Assembly: GCA_002841625.1 (NCBI GenBank)
Contig: PHAG01000013.1
Location: forward strand, 53,343 to 117,342
DNA length: 64,000 bases
DNA from: Firmicutes bacterium HGW-Firmicutes-1
GTDB lineage: Bacteria; Bacillota; Clostridia; Lachnospirales; Vallitaleaceae
Direction of reading: 5' to 3'
In this document: piece after piece, positions 17,670-27,612 of the stretch
How positions within the stretch are numbered: position 1 is the stretch's first letter
Layout of the letters: each line of letters begins with the position of its first letter
Notes under the pieces: model-generated
The model's input: the letters and a program-made list of their open reading frames with translations, nothing else
Databases searched by the model: none
Told to the model about the DNA's origin: nothing
Program-made: the position numbers and the translations under genes

Positions 17670-19517
17670 TCATTCAATGCCCATAAAAGATGCAGTATCT
17701 AAATCTTCATTCAATACATTTCCCGTCAAATCTTGTACACCTGTAACATCTAATGTATACAATATATTTTCTTGTGGCAAGGTGGTTAATATCCACACTG
17801 AACCGTCGGTAACGGAAGTATCCTTAATTACCTTGGTCGGGTAACCAATATTGATTCCAAAATAATATGCTGATTCAATATTTCCTGTTTCATCACTTAT
17901 TGGTTCACTGAAGACAACCTTCACAGTAGTATTTGATATTGAACTGGCACTTAATACTCCTGGTTTTGATGTATCAATTGGTGTTGCATAGAAGTTATAA
18001 GAGGTATAAGTAGATTCTATTTCATTGCCTTCAAGATCTTTGATATTCTTAATTTTAAGAGTACATAAAGCACCGTTCATTTGCTCAAGTGTGGTCAAAT
18101 AAACAACACCTTGTTGGCTTTGTCTAACAGCTTCAATAATTGTAAAGCCTGTAAGTTCATAATTTGCAAGATCCTCTGCCGTTGCCTCGTCAACATTCTC
18201 AGAAAAGTTAACTTGAATTTTATATGACTTTATTGGGTATGCACTATACATTCTAGGTTTCGTTGTATCTGTAGCTTTCCCTGAAAAATATAATTCATCA
18301 AAGTTAATATCAATATAATTTCCAGATAAATCCATAATGTTAGAAGCTATTATTTTATATGTTGTATATGCGGTTTGCTTCGTTGTCGTTAGCAAAATGC
18401 TAGTTTCAATAATCTCGTCATCAGAATCTAGTTCATATTCTGCTTTTACTACATAAATTCCATTGATCGAATAATTGGCAACATTGATTGCACTTTTATC
18501 AACTTTTTCACTGTAGGTAAGCTTTAAACTTGTGCTACTAACAACTGATATAGTGCTTAAAAATGGCTTTGAAAAATCACCATATGTAGACGTATATGTT
18601 AATGCATTTTCATTAACTGTTAAGGTGTGTGTAACATATGTGGATTGGGCTTCTGTAGTTAACAAAATAATCTTTCCATCCTCGGAAAGCGTAGATGATA
18701 AAACTTTTACCGTAGTACCGTAAGCATTCTTTAACGAAAAATCGCTCACATTTGAAATATAGACAGGACTTTTAAGTGTTAGCTCTAATCTAGTATTAGA
18801 AATGGCTCTTATGGAATCTATTTGCGGCTTATTAAGTGGTAGTAACCTTTGTTTCATCGCCTTATCTCTATCTACAACACCTTCATCAACTAGGTACTCA
18901 GCCAAAGTTATGCTTGGCTTTTCCTTCATCTTAGAATTTAAAGCTGCATACATAATATTTGCAGCATCTGCTTTGGTAAATCTTTCTGGAGAAGCTAATG
19001 CGCTCTCAGAACTAATTAATCCAGCATCTATTGACAGCTTGGCACAATTATCCCATGACTCTAAAACACCATAGCCTAAAACTCTTAATTGATAAGATAA
19101 GAATTCTTTTTTAGATAATAATTGTGCTGGCGAAAAGGTAGTACTAGAAGTACCCATAGAAATGCTTTCTTCAATGCCAATATTAGCCCAGCCCGCTCCC
19201 CACTTATAAGTCCCCGTTAAGTCCTTAAAGGCTAAGCTATTTGTTGTCTTATTTGCATCTGCATCCTTATAACCAATAGACTTCAAAATCATAGTTAACC
19301 CAACCATTCTATTTAAGGTTGTATTAAGTTCTACGGAGGAAATGTTTGAGAGCAAGCCAAGTTCATTCAGCTTCTGAGATGCAGTCAGCGTTATGCCGGA
19401 GCTAGGAGTAATACTTGTAGATAAATTAGATAATATTAAAATGGCCATTATATATTTTTTAAATTTTAACTTTCCTATCAGGTTTAACCGGCAAAAACAC
19501 ATTTTAGATCTATTCAT
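17670..19517 (-). CDS. SLH-domain surface protein with Ig-like repeats
   Basis: A 615-residue secreted protein with a longish signal/anchor (KKYIMAILILSNLSTSI, about 21-37), an SLH-type region (about 45-215; LTMILKSIGYKDADAN, WGAGWANIGIEESISM, LGYGVLESWDNCAKL) and about four SbsA-type beta domains (VSSTSLKLTYSEKV, IQVNFSENVDEATAEDL, TTVKVVFSEPI). It is a more distant relative of the two major S-layer proteins. The RBS AAAGGAGTG lies 9 bases before the ATG. It sits downstream of the other SLH gene with a terminator-like hairpin between them and converges on S-layer gene A. Expected to sit in the cell wall by binding a secondary polymer. Confidence 0.87.
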   Translation of the reverse strand: MNRSKMCFCRLNLIGKLKFKKYIMAILILSNLSTSITPSSGITLTASQKLNELGLLSNISSVELNTTLNRMVGLTMILKSIGYKDADANKTTNSLAFKDLTGTYKWGAGWANIGIEESISMGTSSTTFSPAQLLSKKEFLSYQLRVLGYGVLESWDNCAKLSIDAGLISSESALASPERFTKADAANIMYAALNSKMKEKPSITLAEYLVDEGVVDRDKAMKQRLLPLNKPQIDSIRAISNTRLELTLKSPVYISNVSDFSLKNAYGTTVKVLSSTLSEDGKIILLTTEAQSTYVTHTLTVNENALTYTSTYGDFSKPFLSTISVVSSTSLKLTYSEKVDKSAINVANYSINGIYVVKAEYELDSDDEIIETSILLTTTKQTAYTTYKIIASNIMDLSGNYIDINFDELYFSGKATDTTKPRMYSAYPIKSYKIQVNFSENVDEATAEDLANYELTGFTIIEAVRQSQQGVVYLTTLEQMNGALCTLKIKNIKDLEGNEIESTYTSYNFYATPIDTSKPGVLSASSISNTTVKVVFSEPISDETGNIESAYYFGINIGYPTKVIKDTSVTDGSVWILTTLPQENILYTLDVTGVQDLTGNVLNEDLDTASFMGIE

Positions 19518-19542
19518 TATGATGTCACTCCTTTGTATTGAT

Positions 19543-19578
19543 AAAAGGTTCTGCCCTCAGTTTTTTGAAGACAGAACC
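19543..19578 (-). terminator. Intra-cluster terminator between the two SLH genes
   Basis: Read leftward, GGTTCTG and CAGAACC form a stem with an 18-base interior, followed by TTTTATC. It lies within the 68-base gap before the next SLH gene, leaving almost no room for a promoter, so it may attenuate rather than end transcription. Confidence 0.6.
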
Positions 19579-19585
19579 ACTTAAA

Positions 19586-21871
19586 TTACTTACCAAGTAC
19601 TACGGGTGTTGAGTATTTTCCTATAGAGTTATTAGTTATGATATTATTATAGCTAATTAATTGATTAAAAGTTAGTGAGTATAGCTTCTTTGTGTCAAGT
19701 GAATCAAACTTCAAGATAACCGTTGTTGGATTAATATATGTCACACCGATTGGCGTCTTCTTATTGCTTGTTCCATCTTCTAAATATGAAATACTATAAT
19801 TTGTTGCCAGTACGTTTTTAATATCAAAAGCAATTTCTTTGTTAAAGGTTATCTTAACTGTATTAGCTCCAATTATAATTGCTTCTTTAACATATGTCTC
19901 TTCTACAGCAGTATTGTTATGATAGAATTCATATCTTTCTTCTGCGCCTTGTACGTTTCCTGTAGCATCCTTCAATGCGGAGGCTAAAGCTATTTCATAT
20001 CTCTTACTACCTGTAAAACTAATGCCTTGTTGAAGGTACAACTTAATAGAATAGGCATTGACATTTTTATCATAAAATACTGTAGCTGGTTGACCTAAAT
20101 AGGATGAATCGGTTATGTTTCTAATTACATAGTTCCCAATAAGTTTTGCAGACACTTCATCTAGTGGTTTATCAATGTTTACTACTAATGTATTTGCGTC
20201 TATAGAATATGCGCCGGTAATTTTAACTTTTGAAGCTGCTACACTTGAATAGGTATAATCAAATGATTTTTCTGTAATTGAATATTGTCTTGAAGCGTCA
20301 TTAATGTTATTAATCATTAAATTATATTTTTGACTTTGTACCATTGTACTGCCTATTGTAAGTGTCACTGAACGGCTTCCGGTTGTTTGGTCAACAGTTG
20401 CTTTTGTAACTTGAATAGGGGTTCCTGTTGCAGTTGTAAGGTAATAACTGAAAACCTGCTCAGCAATGGTTGCATTGACAATTTTATTAAAGTTCAACTG
20501 AATCGTATTACTACTTAATGGAATGATACTTGATAACTCAAACGGTTGGCTTGCTGTAGCGACTGCTTTTAGCTTGATCGAATCTCCAACACCATCTCGT
20601 AGTTGAACACCATACAGACTAGTTGTCTTTCCATCAACTAATAGTTTATAAATGTCCTCTGCCGTTAAGTTATAATTCTTCAAATATACAGATATTCCAT
20701 TGTTAACATTTGGAAGTTTACTTAACTGTAGGCTTGTAGCAGATCCCGTCACTACAGTTTGATCTTGTTTCTTAAGTGTGTAATAACTTGGAACTAATAC
20801 ATTGTCATTAATTGGTTGGGTAAAATATACATAAAATAAATTAGTTCCAACAGATTCAATTTTACTAATCATAAAATAATCCGAAATTAATACTTCCGGT
20901 CTGAACCCCGTAAAATCATACTTAATTGGTTCATTTTTATTACCATATGTATCTATTACATACGTTAATTCAATGGTATAATCTTCATCCATTTTTTGAG
21001 GGGTTTCTAGCTTTATTTTATAAGCATTTGTTTTATCCCCCTTTGTAACTTCAATTGGATTGATAATAGAAGATACACTGTTTTTTTCATATATTTTTAT
21101 GTCACCTGGATTCAATTTTATTACTGGTTCATTAAATTCAACTTCTATCATAGTTTCAGTAGTACCATTTATTGAAGTAACCGCTGTAGCAATTGTGTCT
21201 TCAATTAATTCATAGGATACAGCTTGCTCCTTTGATACCGTGTTATTGTCAATAAAGCTTTGAATCATACGAAGGTTCGTTGTTTTGTTTATAGACCTTA
21301 ATGTAGAATACAATGCTTCTACTACAGCTCCTCTTGAATAATTAAGGTTATCCGCAGTTGTTTTTCCATAGGCTTCATCTTGTACAATGCCAGCCTTAAG
21401 AGAATAATAATTTACATTGTTCCATGTAAAATCAACATTATATCCATAATTCAAGCTCGTAAGCAGCATCTTTAAAAAAGCTTTTTCACTTATATAATCT
21501 GCTGGTCTAAAAGTTTTATCTGAAAATCCATTAATAATGCTATTCGTATCACAATATCCAACGTAAGGCGCATACCACTCATCAGGTGAAACATCAGTAT
21601 AAGATGTATACGAATATTTGTCTTTTTGTGAGTTCACTAAATCATCTTTTCCTAATAGTCTAACGATAAAAGCAGCTGCTTCCGCCCTTGTTAGCTTTTT
21701 ATCAAGATGATAACTATCCCCGCTACCTCTAAGAATACTAAGTTCATTCAATATCTTTGCCTGTTCTTGTTGACTTAATGTTGAACTCTGTGCGTTAAGC
21801 TTATCTACAGGAACAGATAATATAATACTTAGAGCTAAAAACAATAAACTCACTCGCTTGAAAACATTCAT
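19586..21871 (-). CDS. SLH-domain surface protein with Ig-like repeats
   Basis: A 761-residue secreted protein with a signal peptide (about 1-27), an SLH region of three modules (about 38-215; KLTRAEAAAFIVRLLG, YTDVSPDEWYAPYVGYCD, NGFSDKTFRPADYISE) and then repeated SbsA-like domains (TMIEVEFNEPVIKL, TNLFYVYFTQPINDN, NTIQLNFNKIV, NTVKITFNKEIAFD). The first SLH modules match the classical consensus better than those of the other surface proteins here. It begins 77 bases after the TolC-like gene with no terminator between, so it may be the tail of the efflux operon. Probably held on peptidoglycan-linked polymers; ligand unknown. Confidence 0.88.
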   Translation of the reverse strand: MNVFKRVSLLFLALSIILSVPVDKLNAQSSTLSQQEQAKILNELSILRGSGDSYHLDKKLTRAEAAAFIVRLLGKDDLVNSQKDKYSYTSYTDVSPDEWYAPYVGYCDTNSIINGFSDKTFRPADYISEKAFLKMLLTSLNYGYNVDFTWNNVNYYSLKAGIVQDEAYGKTTADNLNYSRGAVVEALYSTLRSINKTTNLRMIQSFIDNNTVSKEQAVSYELIEDTIATAVTSINGTTETMIEVEFNEPVIKLNPGDIKIYEKNSVSSIINPIEVTKGDKTNAYKIKLETPQKMDEDYTIELTYVIDTYGNKNEPIKYDFTGFRPEVLISDYFMISKIESVGTNLFYVYFTQPINDNVLVPSYYTLKKQDQTVVTGSATSLQLSKLPNVNNGISVYLKNYNLTAEDIYKLLVDGKTTSLYGVQLRDGVGDSIKLKAVATASQPFELSSIIPLSSNTIQLNFNKIVNATIAEQVFSYYLTTATGTPIQVTKATVDQTTGSRSVTLTIGSTMVQSQKYNLMINNINDASRQYSITEKSFDYTYSSVAASKVKITGAYSIDANTLVVNIDKPLDEVSAKLIGNYVIRNITDSSYLGQPATVFYDKNVNAYSIKLYLQQGISFTGSKRYEIALASALKDATGNVQGAEERYEFYHNNTAVEETYVKEAIIIGANTVKITFNKEIAFDIKNVLATNYSISYLEDGTSNKKTPIGVTYINPTTVILKFDSLDTKKLYSLTFNQLISYNNIITNNSIGKYSTPVVLGK

Positions 21872-21948
21872 CTCTCTACCACCCTTTTTTAATCATAATA
21901 TTGGTAATATTATATCACTTGTAGATTAAACGGACAATAGTTGACATA

Positions 21949-23031
21949 TTATTGTAATAAGTTTTTGAAAACTTCAACCTTCAAATAATAATCAAGTTTT
22001 GATTTTTTTAATGCTAGTTCAGCAAACGCTACATTCTCTTCTGCAATAGCTACCTCTGCCGATGTGATAAGCCCTAGGTCTGAACGTTTCTTTGCAGCAT
22101 CTAAATCTGTTTTTAAATTCTTAGCTTTAAGTTCATCTATTGTAACTTTATCCTGAGCATTTAATAAGGTATTGTATTGACTTCTAATTTTATATTCAAT
22201 ACTAATTTTTTCATCCAATAAATCGAGTTTTTTATCTGCACTTTCTTCGCTATATCGACTAGATAATTCGTTGTGTTGGTCTGTATTCCCATATTGAGAA
22301 TAAATAGTACCATGAAGATTTGCTAATATAACCTCTGCATCAAGCTTAATGATTTCACCATTCCAAGTTAAAACCTTATCTATTTTACTTTTTAGATCAT
22401 CAACCTTATAAACCTCAAACGGAATATCGATTACCTTTAAGGTGTTTTTAGAGGTCATAGCATAATTTATTACTATATTTAAGTCCATAGTGATTTTTTC
22501 TTTTTCTGTCTGTAACCCTTTTAGTACATGTTCTTCATTTAATATTTCATTTTCCTTCTTAGTTACAGATGAAGCTACTTCTAAACCTAAATCCATTCTT
22601 TTTTTCAACTGTTCTAGTGCAAGCTTAATTCTTTCAATCTTCTTTACTTGTAAAGTAATTTCTTCATCAATTAAAAGTAAGTTAAAATATTTATCTTTTC
22701 CTTCTACTTGAAGCTCTTGTTCTTTTTCACTTCTTTCCCATTTACTATAAGCTAAGTTCATTTCCTCTTGTTTAGGATAAAAGGTCTTTTTCTTTTGCGT
22801 ATCAATACTATCAGTGCCTGCTTCACCTACATTAAAAACTGTATTATTATACTTATTTTGCGCTATTTTTATTTTTTCGTCATACCTTTTTATTTCAATA
22901 TTGTTTTTCGTAATATACTCTTGTATATTTGATAGATCGATTATCTGATTTTCTCCAAATGTTGGTAAAATAATAACTGCTGCCAAAATCACCGATAACC
23001 CGATTGTTAATAATCCTTTAGTTCTCTTCAA
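21949..23031 (-). CDS. TolC-family coiled-coil efflux protein (second copy)
   Basis: A 360-residue exported protein with an N-terminal hydrophobic signal (LLTIGLSVILAAVIILPTFG), then long amphipathic helices with the paired repeat of the TolC/OEP family (QVKKIERIKLALEQLKKRMDLG and AAKKRSDLGLITSAEVAIAEENV). Both family halves end in the DLGL-type turn. TolC proteins form export ducts with RND or ABC pumps; in single-membrane Firmicutes their homologues have no assigned role. The gene overlaps the preceding TolC-like gene by 14 bases and is last of the RND genes. It is shorter than the Gram-negative protein and no beta-barrel segments are evident. Confidence 0.8.
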   Translation of the reverse strand: MKRTKGLLTIGLSVILAAVIILPTFGENQIIDLSNIQEYITKNNIEIKRYDEKIKIAQNKYNNTVFNVGEAGTDSIDTQKKKTFYPKQEEMNLAYSKWERSEKEQELQVEGKDKYFNLLLIDEEITLQVKKIERIKLALEQLKKRMDLGLEVASSVTKKENEILNEEHVLKGLQTEKEKITMDLNIVINYAMTSKNTLKVIDIPFEVYKVDDLKSKIDKVLTWNGEIIKLDAEVILANLHGTIYSQYGNTDQHNELSSRYSEESADKKLDLLDEKISIEYKIRSQYNTLLNAQDKVTIDELKAKNLKTDLDAAKKRSDLGLITSAEVAIAEENVAFAELALKKSKLDYYLKVEVFKNLLQ

Positions 23032-24490
23032 GACTCATTCCTCCTTCATTGTTATACCCTGGGCCTATTAAACTTGCATTTTTAATTGCCTTGTGAGCGT
23101 CATCGCATTTTCTTAATGCATCGTTATAGTCAATTTCTTTTTGCATTACCGAGATTTTATATCCATCTATAGCATCTTGGGTTACATATCCAAGTTCATA
23201 GTATCTGATAATATCTGCTAAGCTTTTTTTAGCATATAACAATTCTTGTAATTTTATGAGAAAGGCTTCATCTTTAATTAAAACATCGTTATAGGCATTT
23301 CTTATTTCTGATTCTATGGTTTTTTGTATTTCTTGTTTTTCTAATTGCTTTTCTAACAACTCACTTTCTGCAATCAAGGACTGATCAGCAGAAGAAGAAA
23401 AATACTGTTTTACCTGAGTCAGTTCAAGTTGCTTATGACTAATTGATATATCAACAATTTTAATTTCACTTCTATTTTTTAATGCTTCTGTTATATAGTA
23501 ATTCAAAGAATTGAGTACTCTTTTTCCATCGACTGGAGTATATACATCAATACCTGTTGTTAATTCAATCCCAAGCATTTGTTTAAGTGACATTTGTAGA
23601 TTTTCGAGATCTCTTTCCAATTTCTTTTTTTCTAATGAAGCAATTTCTCTTTCATTGGTTGCTTGCTCTAATTTTGCCTTTGATACCAAACCTTTTTCAT
23701 ACTTCTTTGTTGTACTCTTAAATTCACTATCCTTTAAGTTAAACGCAGCTGTTTGTAAATCATAATACCCCTCCAGGGTAAGTAAGGCACTATACAATTG
23801 TTCTGCGCCAGAGCTTACTCCCGCTTTAGCTGCCTCTACGCCTAATTTCATAGAATCTATCCCTGCTTGCATTGCATGAGGTGCAACAGAAAGCGGATAG
23901 ACGAACATGTCATATTCCCTTTGTCTAGAAATATTAGCTGAATTTATACCTAAGAAAGCAAATTGCGTAGCTATCGTTTGAAGTTGATAATATTCTAAAA
24001 CTGTGAGAAGTGTAGCCTCTTCTGCATCTGGTAATGCTATCATATCTGCTTGAATTATCCCAATTCTTGTGTTAATTGTATTTAAGTCACTCGTTAAGGT
24101 TGCTATGGTTGCCGCATTTGTTTCAGTTAATAAAGCCATTTCGATACCAGCTTTTTGAGGTAAAATGACAAACATATCATTAAATCTACCATCGCTTTCA
24201 GTAGTTGTTTTCTTGCTAGCTAGAGACTTATAGGTAGAAAGCGAATCATACAAATTATCTAATGCCTCTAGTCCTTTTCTCATATCCCTATAACTATCTT
24301 CCATACCTTCTAAATCGTTTTCCATTCCTCTAATAACACTACTATGCTTAACAGCAGTAGCACCAACCTCTTCTTTCTTTAACACAATTGTTTTTGTTGG
24401 CTCTGTAGCTCCTGTTAACACCGTTGTTGCTGAAATCAGGGATACCACAACCACTAAGCAAAGGATTCCCCTCATTTTTTTTAATATCAT
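23018..24490 (-). CDS. TolC-family coiled-coil efflux protein (first copy)
   Basis: A 490-residue exported protein with a signal peptide (about 1-29), long predicted coiled-coil segments and the internal duplication of TolC-like proteins (YYDLQTAAFNLKDSEFKSTT with KYEKGLVSKAKLEQATNERE, and later IIRYYELGYVTQDAIDGYKI). It overlaps the RND pump gene by 4 bases (ATGA type) and the next TolC-like gene by 14, so the three are translated as a unit. With two TolC-like subunits the duct may be hetero-oligomeric (inference). Whether it crosses an outer membrane, an S-layer or only the wall cannot be told. Confidence 0.8.
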   Translation of the reverse strand: MILKKMRGILCLVVVVSLISATTVLTGATEPTKTIVLKKEEVGATAVKHSSVIRGMENDLEGMEDSYRDMRKGLEALDNLYDSLSTYKSLASKKTTTESDGRFNDMFVILPQKAGIEMALLTETNAATIATLTSDLNTINTRIGIIQADMIALPDAEEATLLTVLEYYQLQTIATQFAFLGINSANISRQREYDMFVYPLSVAPHAMQAGIDSMKLGVEAAKAGVSSGAEQLYSALLTLEGYYDLQTAAFNLKDSEFKSTTKKYEKGLVSKAKLEQATNEREIASLEKKKLERDLENLQMSLKQMLGIELTTGIDVYTPVDGKRVLNSLNYYITEALKNRSEIKIVDISISHKQLELTQVKQYFSSSADQSLIAESELLEKQLEKQEIQKTIESEIRNAYNDVLIKDEAFLIKLQELLYAKKSLADIIRYYELGYVTQDAIDGYKISVMQKEIDYNDALRKCDDAHKAIKNASLIGPGYNNEGGMSLEEN

Positions 24491-27400
24491 GTAATCACCT
24501 CATTTGTTTTTCCTTTAACTTTTTTTAACTTCTCTTTTCTTTTCTTCTTAAACTTTTCAATCTTATCTTCTAATATAGCATACATTACCGGAATGAATAT
24601 CAATGTTAATAAGGTTGACACAGATAGTCCTGCAATAACAACCGTACCCATTGAAGATGAAAGTTCTGCGCCTTCTCCAATACCAAGAGTCATTGGAACT
24701 AGACCTAATACCGTTGTTAAGGTCGTCATTAAAATTGGTCTTAGTCTTATCGGTCCAGCATTTAAGATTGCTTCATCCCTTTCTTCTCCCGCCTTTCGCC
24801 TTGTGTTAATATAGTCCACAAGAACAATTGCATTATTAACTACAATACCTGCCAATAATATAAATCCAATCATTGATGTAATATTAAGTGTCCTACCTGA
24901 AATGAACAATCCTAGCAATCCTCCTGCAAATGCAAGCGGTGTAGAAAACATGATTATAAACGGCATCAATAGCGATTCAAACTGGGAAGCCAGAATCATA
25001 TAAACAAGTAAAATTGCAAGGCCAAGTGCCATTAATAAATCTGAAAAGGCTTCTGCCATCATTTCATCTTGACCAGTCATCTCAACTGTATAACCATCAG
25101 GAATGCTCAGTTTTTCAATGCCTATATTAATCGCCTCAGTTACAGCACCTAAATCCTTACCATTCAAATCCGCTGAAACAGTTACAATTCTAGCTTGATT
25201 ATCTCTATTTAATGCGATAGGTCCCGTTCCAATCTTAATATCTGCAACAAGCTCTAATGGCACCGTAGTTCCCATCGGAGTTTGGATAGAAACTTGTTCA
25301 AGATTGGAAATACTTTCCCCATACAAGTCTTCACCTTCTATTATAACATCAATTTCTTCCCCGTTGTATTTATATCTTGTTGCTGTTTTACCTTCTATTA
25401 CACCTTTCACTGCATTCGCAACTTGAACAGTCGTTAATCCATATCTCGATCCTGCAGGCTTCATATTAATTTCAATTTGCGGTACAGCATCGGAAATACT
25501 TGAGCTCACATTCTTAGTGCCACCAACCTCCTTAACAAGCTTAGTAACATCCTGAGCAAGCATTTCTAACTGGCTGTAATCATCCCCCTTAATACCAACT
25601 ACAATTGCGCTACCTCCACTCATCATCATCATTGAACTTTGCGCACTCACTGTTGTTTTAACACCTGGTATTTTTCCAATTTTCAATTCAAGGTCATCGA
25701 TAACTTCAAATACACTTTTATTTCTACTATCTAGCGGCTTCAATACGCCTTGTATTTGCCCTTGATTTTGCGATGAATCAAGAAAATCTGTACTGGTCGT
25801 ATTAGAAAAGACATAATCGATTTCTTCTACATCTTTTATTTTGTCTATGATATCGTCGATAGCTGCACTTGTGTCTTTTGCAACAGAACCATTTTCTAGC
25901 TCCACCGTTATGACAAAAGCACCCTCATCAGCAGTTGGGAAAAATTCGCTTCCAATAAGTGATGTAGAAGCAATGCTGGCAATAAATAATACCACCGCGA
26001 TTAGTACCACGGACTTTCTATGGGATAGAGACCATTTCAAAAGATTTTTATAATATGCCTCCGTTTTAGCATAAAAAACATCTGTTTTATCTAAAACTAC
26101 TCCCAAAAACTTATATTTTGTAACATGATGTTTCCCTTGCATATCGTCTACCTTTAACATTTTAGATGCCATCATTGGAATCAATGTTAACGATACGATT
26201 AGTGAAGCAACTAATGAAAAGGTTACAGTTAGGGCTAACTCCCTAAACATAATAGAAGTAATACCTTGGACAAAAGCAATCGGTAAGAAAACCGCTATTG
26301 TTGTGAGGGTAGATGCTGTAACCGCCATAGCTACTTCTTTCGTTCCCTCTATGGCTGCCGTACGTCTTGAATGCCCTTCTTGTCGATACCGATAAATATT
26401 CTCTAGAACTACTACCGAGTTATCAACGAGCATACCAATTCCCAAGGCAAGACCCCCAAGGGTCATCATATTAAGCGTAATATCATTAAAGAAGATCAGT
26501 ACAAAAGTAGCTATTACAGAAATTGGAATTGATAATCCAATAATCAAGGTACTTCTTATATTTCTTAGAAAGATAAATAAAATTAGTACCGCAAGTATAC
26601 CTCCAAATAATGCATTGCTTGATACTTGTGCAATAGATTGATTTATGTACTCAGATTGGTCAATTACGATATCAACCTTATATTTGCTTGTTTTATTGAT
26701 TTCTTCAATTGTTTCTCTTACCTTATCTGCAACCGCAACTGTATTTGTACCTGATTGCTTTTGTACTGATAAACTTACTGCAGATTCTCCATTAACCTTA
26801 GAAATACTTGTAAGCTCTTTATTTTCAAGTGCAATCTCTGCTACATCTTGTAAACAAATGACCTTTCCTGTAGCAAGAAGGATTGGAATATTCTTTACAT
26901 CTTCTATTGATTTAAATTCTCCAACCATTCTAACAAGGAGAGATTTATCTCCCTTATTTACTTTACCAGCTGGAAGGTTTAAGTTTTGTGCAGCCAAATT
27001 TTGTGCAATTGTATCCATTGATAGTCCGTAACCATTTAAGCGGTCAGTATATACTTGAATACTAACATAATTTTCGTATCCACCTGATATATCTACTGAT
27101 GCTACACCCTTGATTCTCTCCAGGCGACTCTTTAAATCATTTTCAGCATAAGCTTGAAGTGTTGCTACATCCGTTCCAGATACAGATATTTGCATAATCG
27201 CTCCTGCATTCGGGTCGATCTGCATTACCATTGGATCTGATGCACCTTCTGGTAAAAAGCCCTTTACCATATCCACTTTTTCTCTCATTTTCAAACTTGT
27301 GAAGTCCATATCAGTCCCAAAATCAAACTGTGCAACTACAATAGAGTTGCCCTCCATAGTGATTGATTGAATCACATCGATATTTTCTACTGTACCTAAC

Positions 27401-27612
27401 GCTTCTTCAATAGGTTTTGTAATTAATGTTTCTATTTCAACAGGGGCAACATTTGCGTAAGAGGTGCTTACAATAGCAACTGGTATTTCTATATTTGGAA
27501 ATAAATCAATTCCAATTCTTGAGAAAGATACCGCCCCAAGAACCACAACGATTAAAATTAGCATAACTGTTGTAACAGGTCTTTTAACCGCTAACTCAGA
27601 AATATTCATCAC
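24487..27612 (-). CDS. RND-family efflux transporter (AcrB/MMPL-type permease)
   Basis: A 1041-residue RND pump with the full 12-TM duplicated layout. TM1 begins at MMNISELAVKRPVTTVMLI. A first periplasmic-type loop (about 40-335) is followed by TM2-TM6 (from about 335; proton-relay Asp in ALGIGMLVDNSVVVLENI), a second large loop (about 560-850) and TM8-TM12 (AGIVVNNAIVLVDYINTRR). This is the hydrophobe/amphiphile exporter (HAE) class, driven by proton motive force. The partners are all adjacent: adaptor upstream (4-base overlap), two TolC-like proteins downstream, TetR regulator first. Substrates are unknown; drugs, lipids or surface components are possible. Confidence 0.95.
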   Translation of the reverse strand: MMNISELAVKRPVTTVMLILIVVVLGAVSFSRIGIDLFPNIEIPVAIVSTSYANVAPVEIETLITKPIEEALGTVENIDVIQSITMEGNSIVVAQFDFGTDMDFTSLKMREKVDMVKGFLPEGASDPMVMQIDPNAGAIMQISVSGTDVATLQAYAENDLKSRLERIKGVASVDISGGYENYVSIQVYTDRLNGYGLSMDTIAQNLAAQNLNLPAGKVNKGDKSLLVRMVGEFKSIEDVKNIPILLATGKVICLQDVAEIALENKELTSISKVNGESAVSLSVQKQSGTNTVAVADKVRETIEEINKTSKYKVDIVIDQSEYINQSIAQVSSNALFGGILAVLILFIFLRNIRSTLIIGLSIPISVIATFVLIFFNDITLNMMTLGGLALGIGMLVDNSVVVLENIYRYRQEGHSRRTAAIEGTKEVAMAVTASTLTTIAVFLPIAFVQGITSIMFRELALTVTFSLVASLIVSLTLIPMMASKMLKVDDMQGKHHVTKYKFLGVVLDKTDVFYAKTEAYYKNLLKWSLSHRKSVVLIAVVLFIASIASTSLIGSEFFPTADEGAFVITVELENGSVAKDTSAAIDDIIDKIKDVEEIDYVFSNTTSTDFLDSSQNQGQIQGVLKPLDSRNKSVFEVIDDLELKIGKIPGVKTTVSAQSSMMMMSGGSAIVVGIKGDDYSQLEMLAQDVTKLVKEVGGTKNVSSSISDAVPQIEINMKPAGSRYGLTTVQVANAVKGVIEGKTATRYKYNGEEIDVIIEGEDLYGESISNLEQVSIQTPMGTTVPLELVADIKIGTGPIALNRDNQARIVTVSADLNGKDLGAVTEAINIGIEKLSIPDGYTVEMTGQDEMMAEAFSDLLMALGLAILLVYMILASQFESLLMPFIIMFSTPLAFAGGLLGLFISGRTLNITSMIGFILLAGIVVNNAIVLVDYINTRRKAGEERDEAILNAGPIRLRPILMTTLTTVLGLVPMTLGIGEGAELSSSMGTVVIAGLSVSTLLTLIFIPVMYAILEDKIEKFKKKRKEKLKKVKGKTNEVIT

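Noticed and set aside
21949..27612. Evidence for a diderm (outer-membrane) cell
   Set aside because: TolC and RND homologues also occur in monoderm Clostridia; no LPS or Bam genes are in the window, and WalRK, MecA and SLH proteins fit a monoderm, so I left it open.
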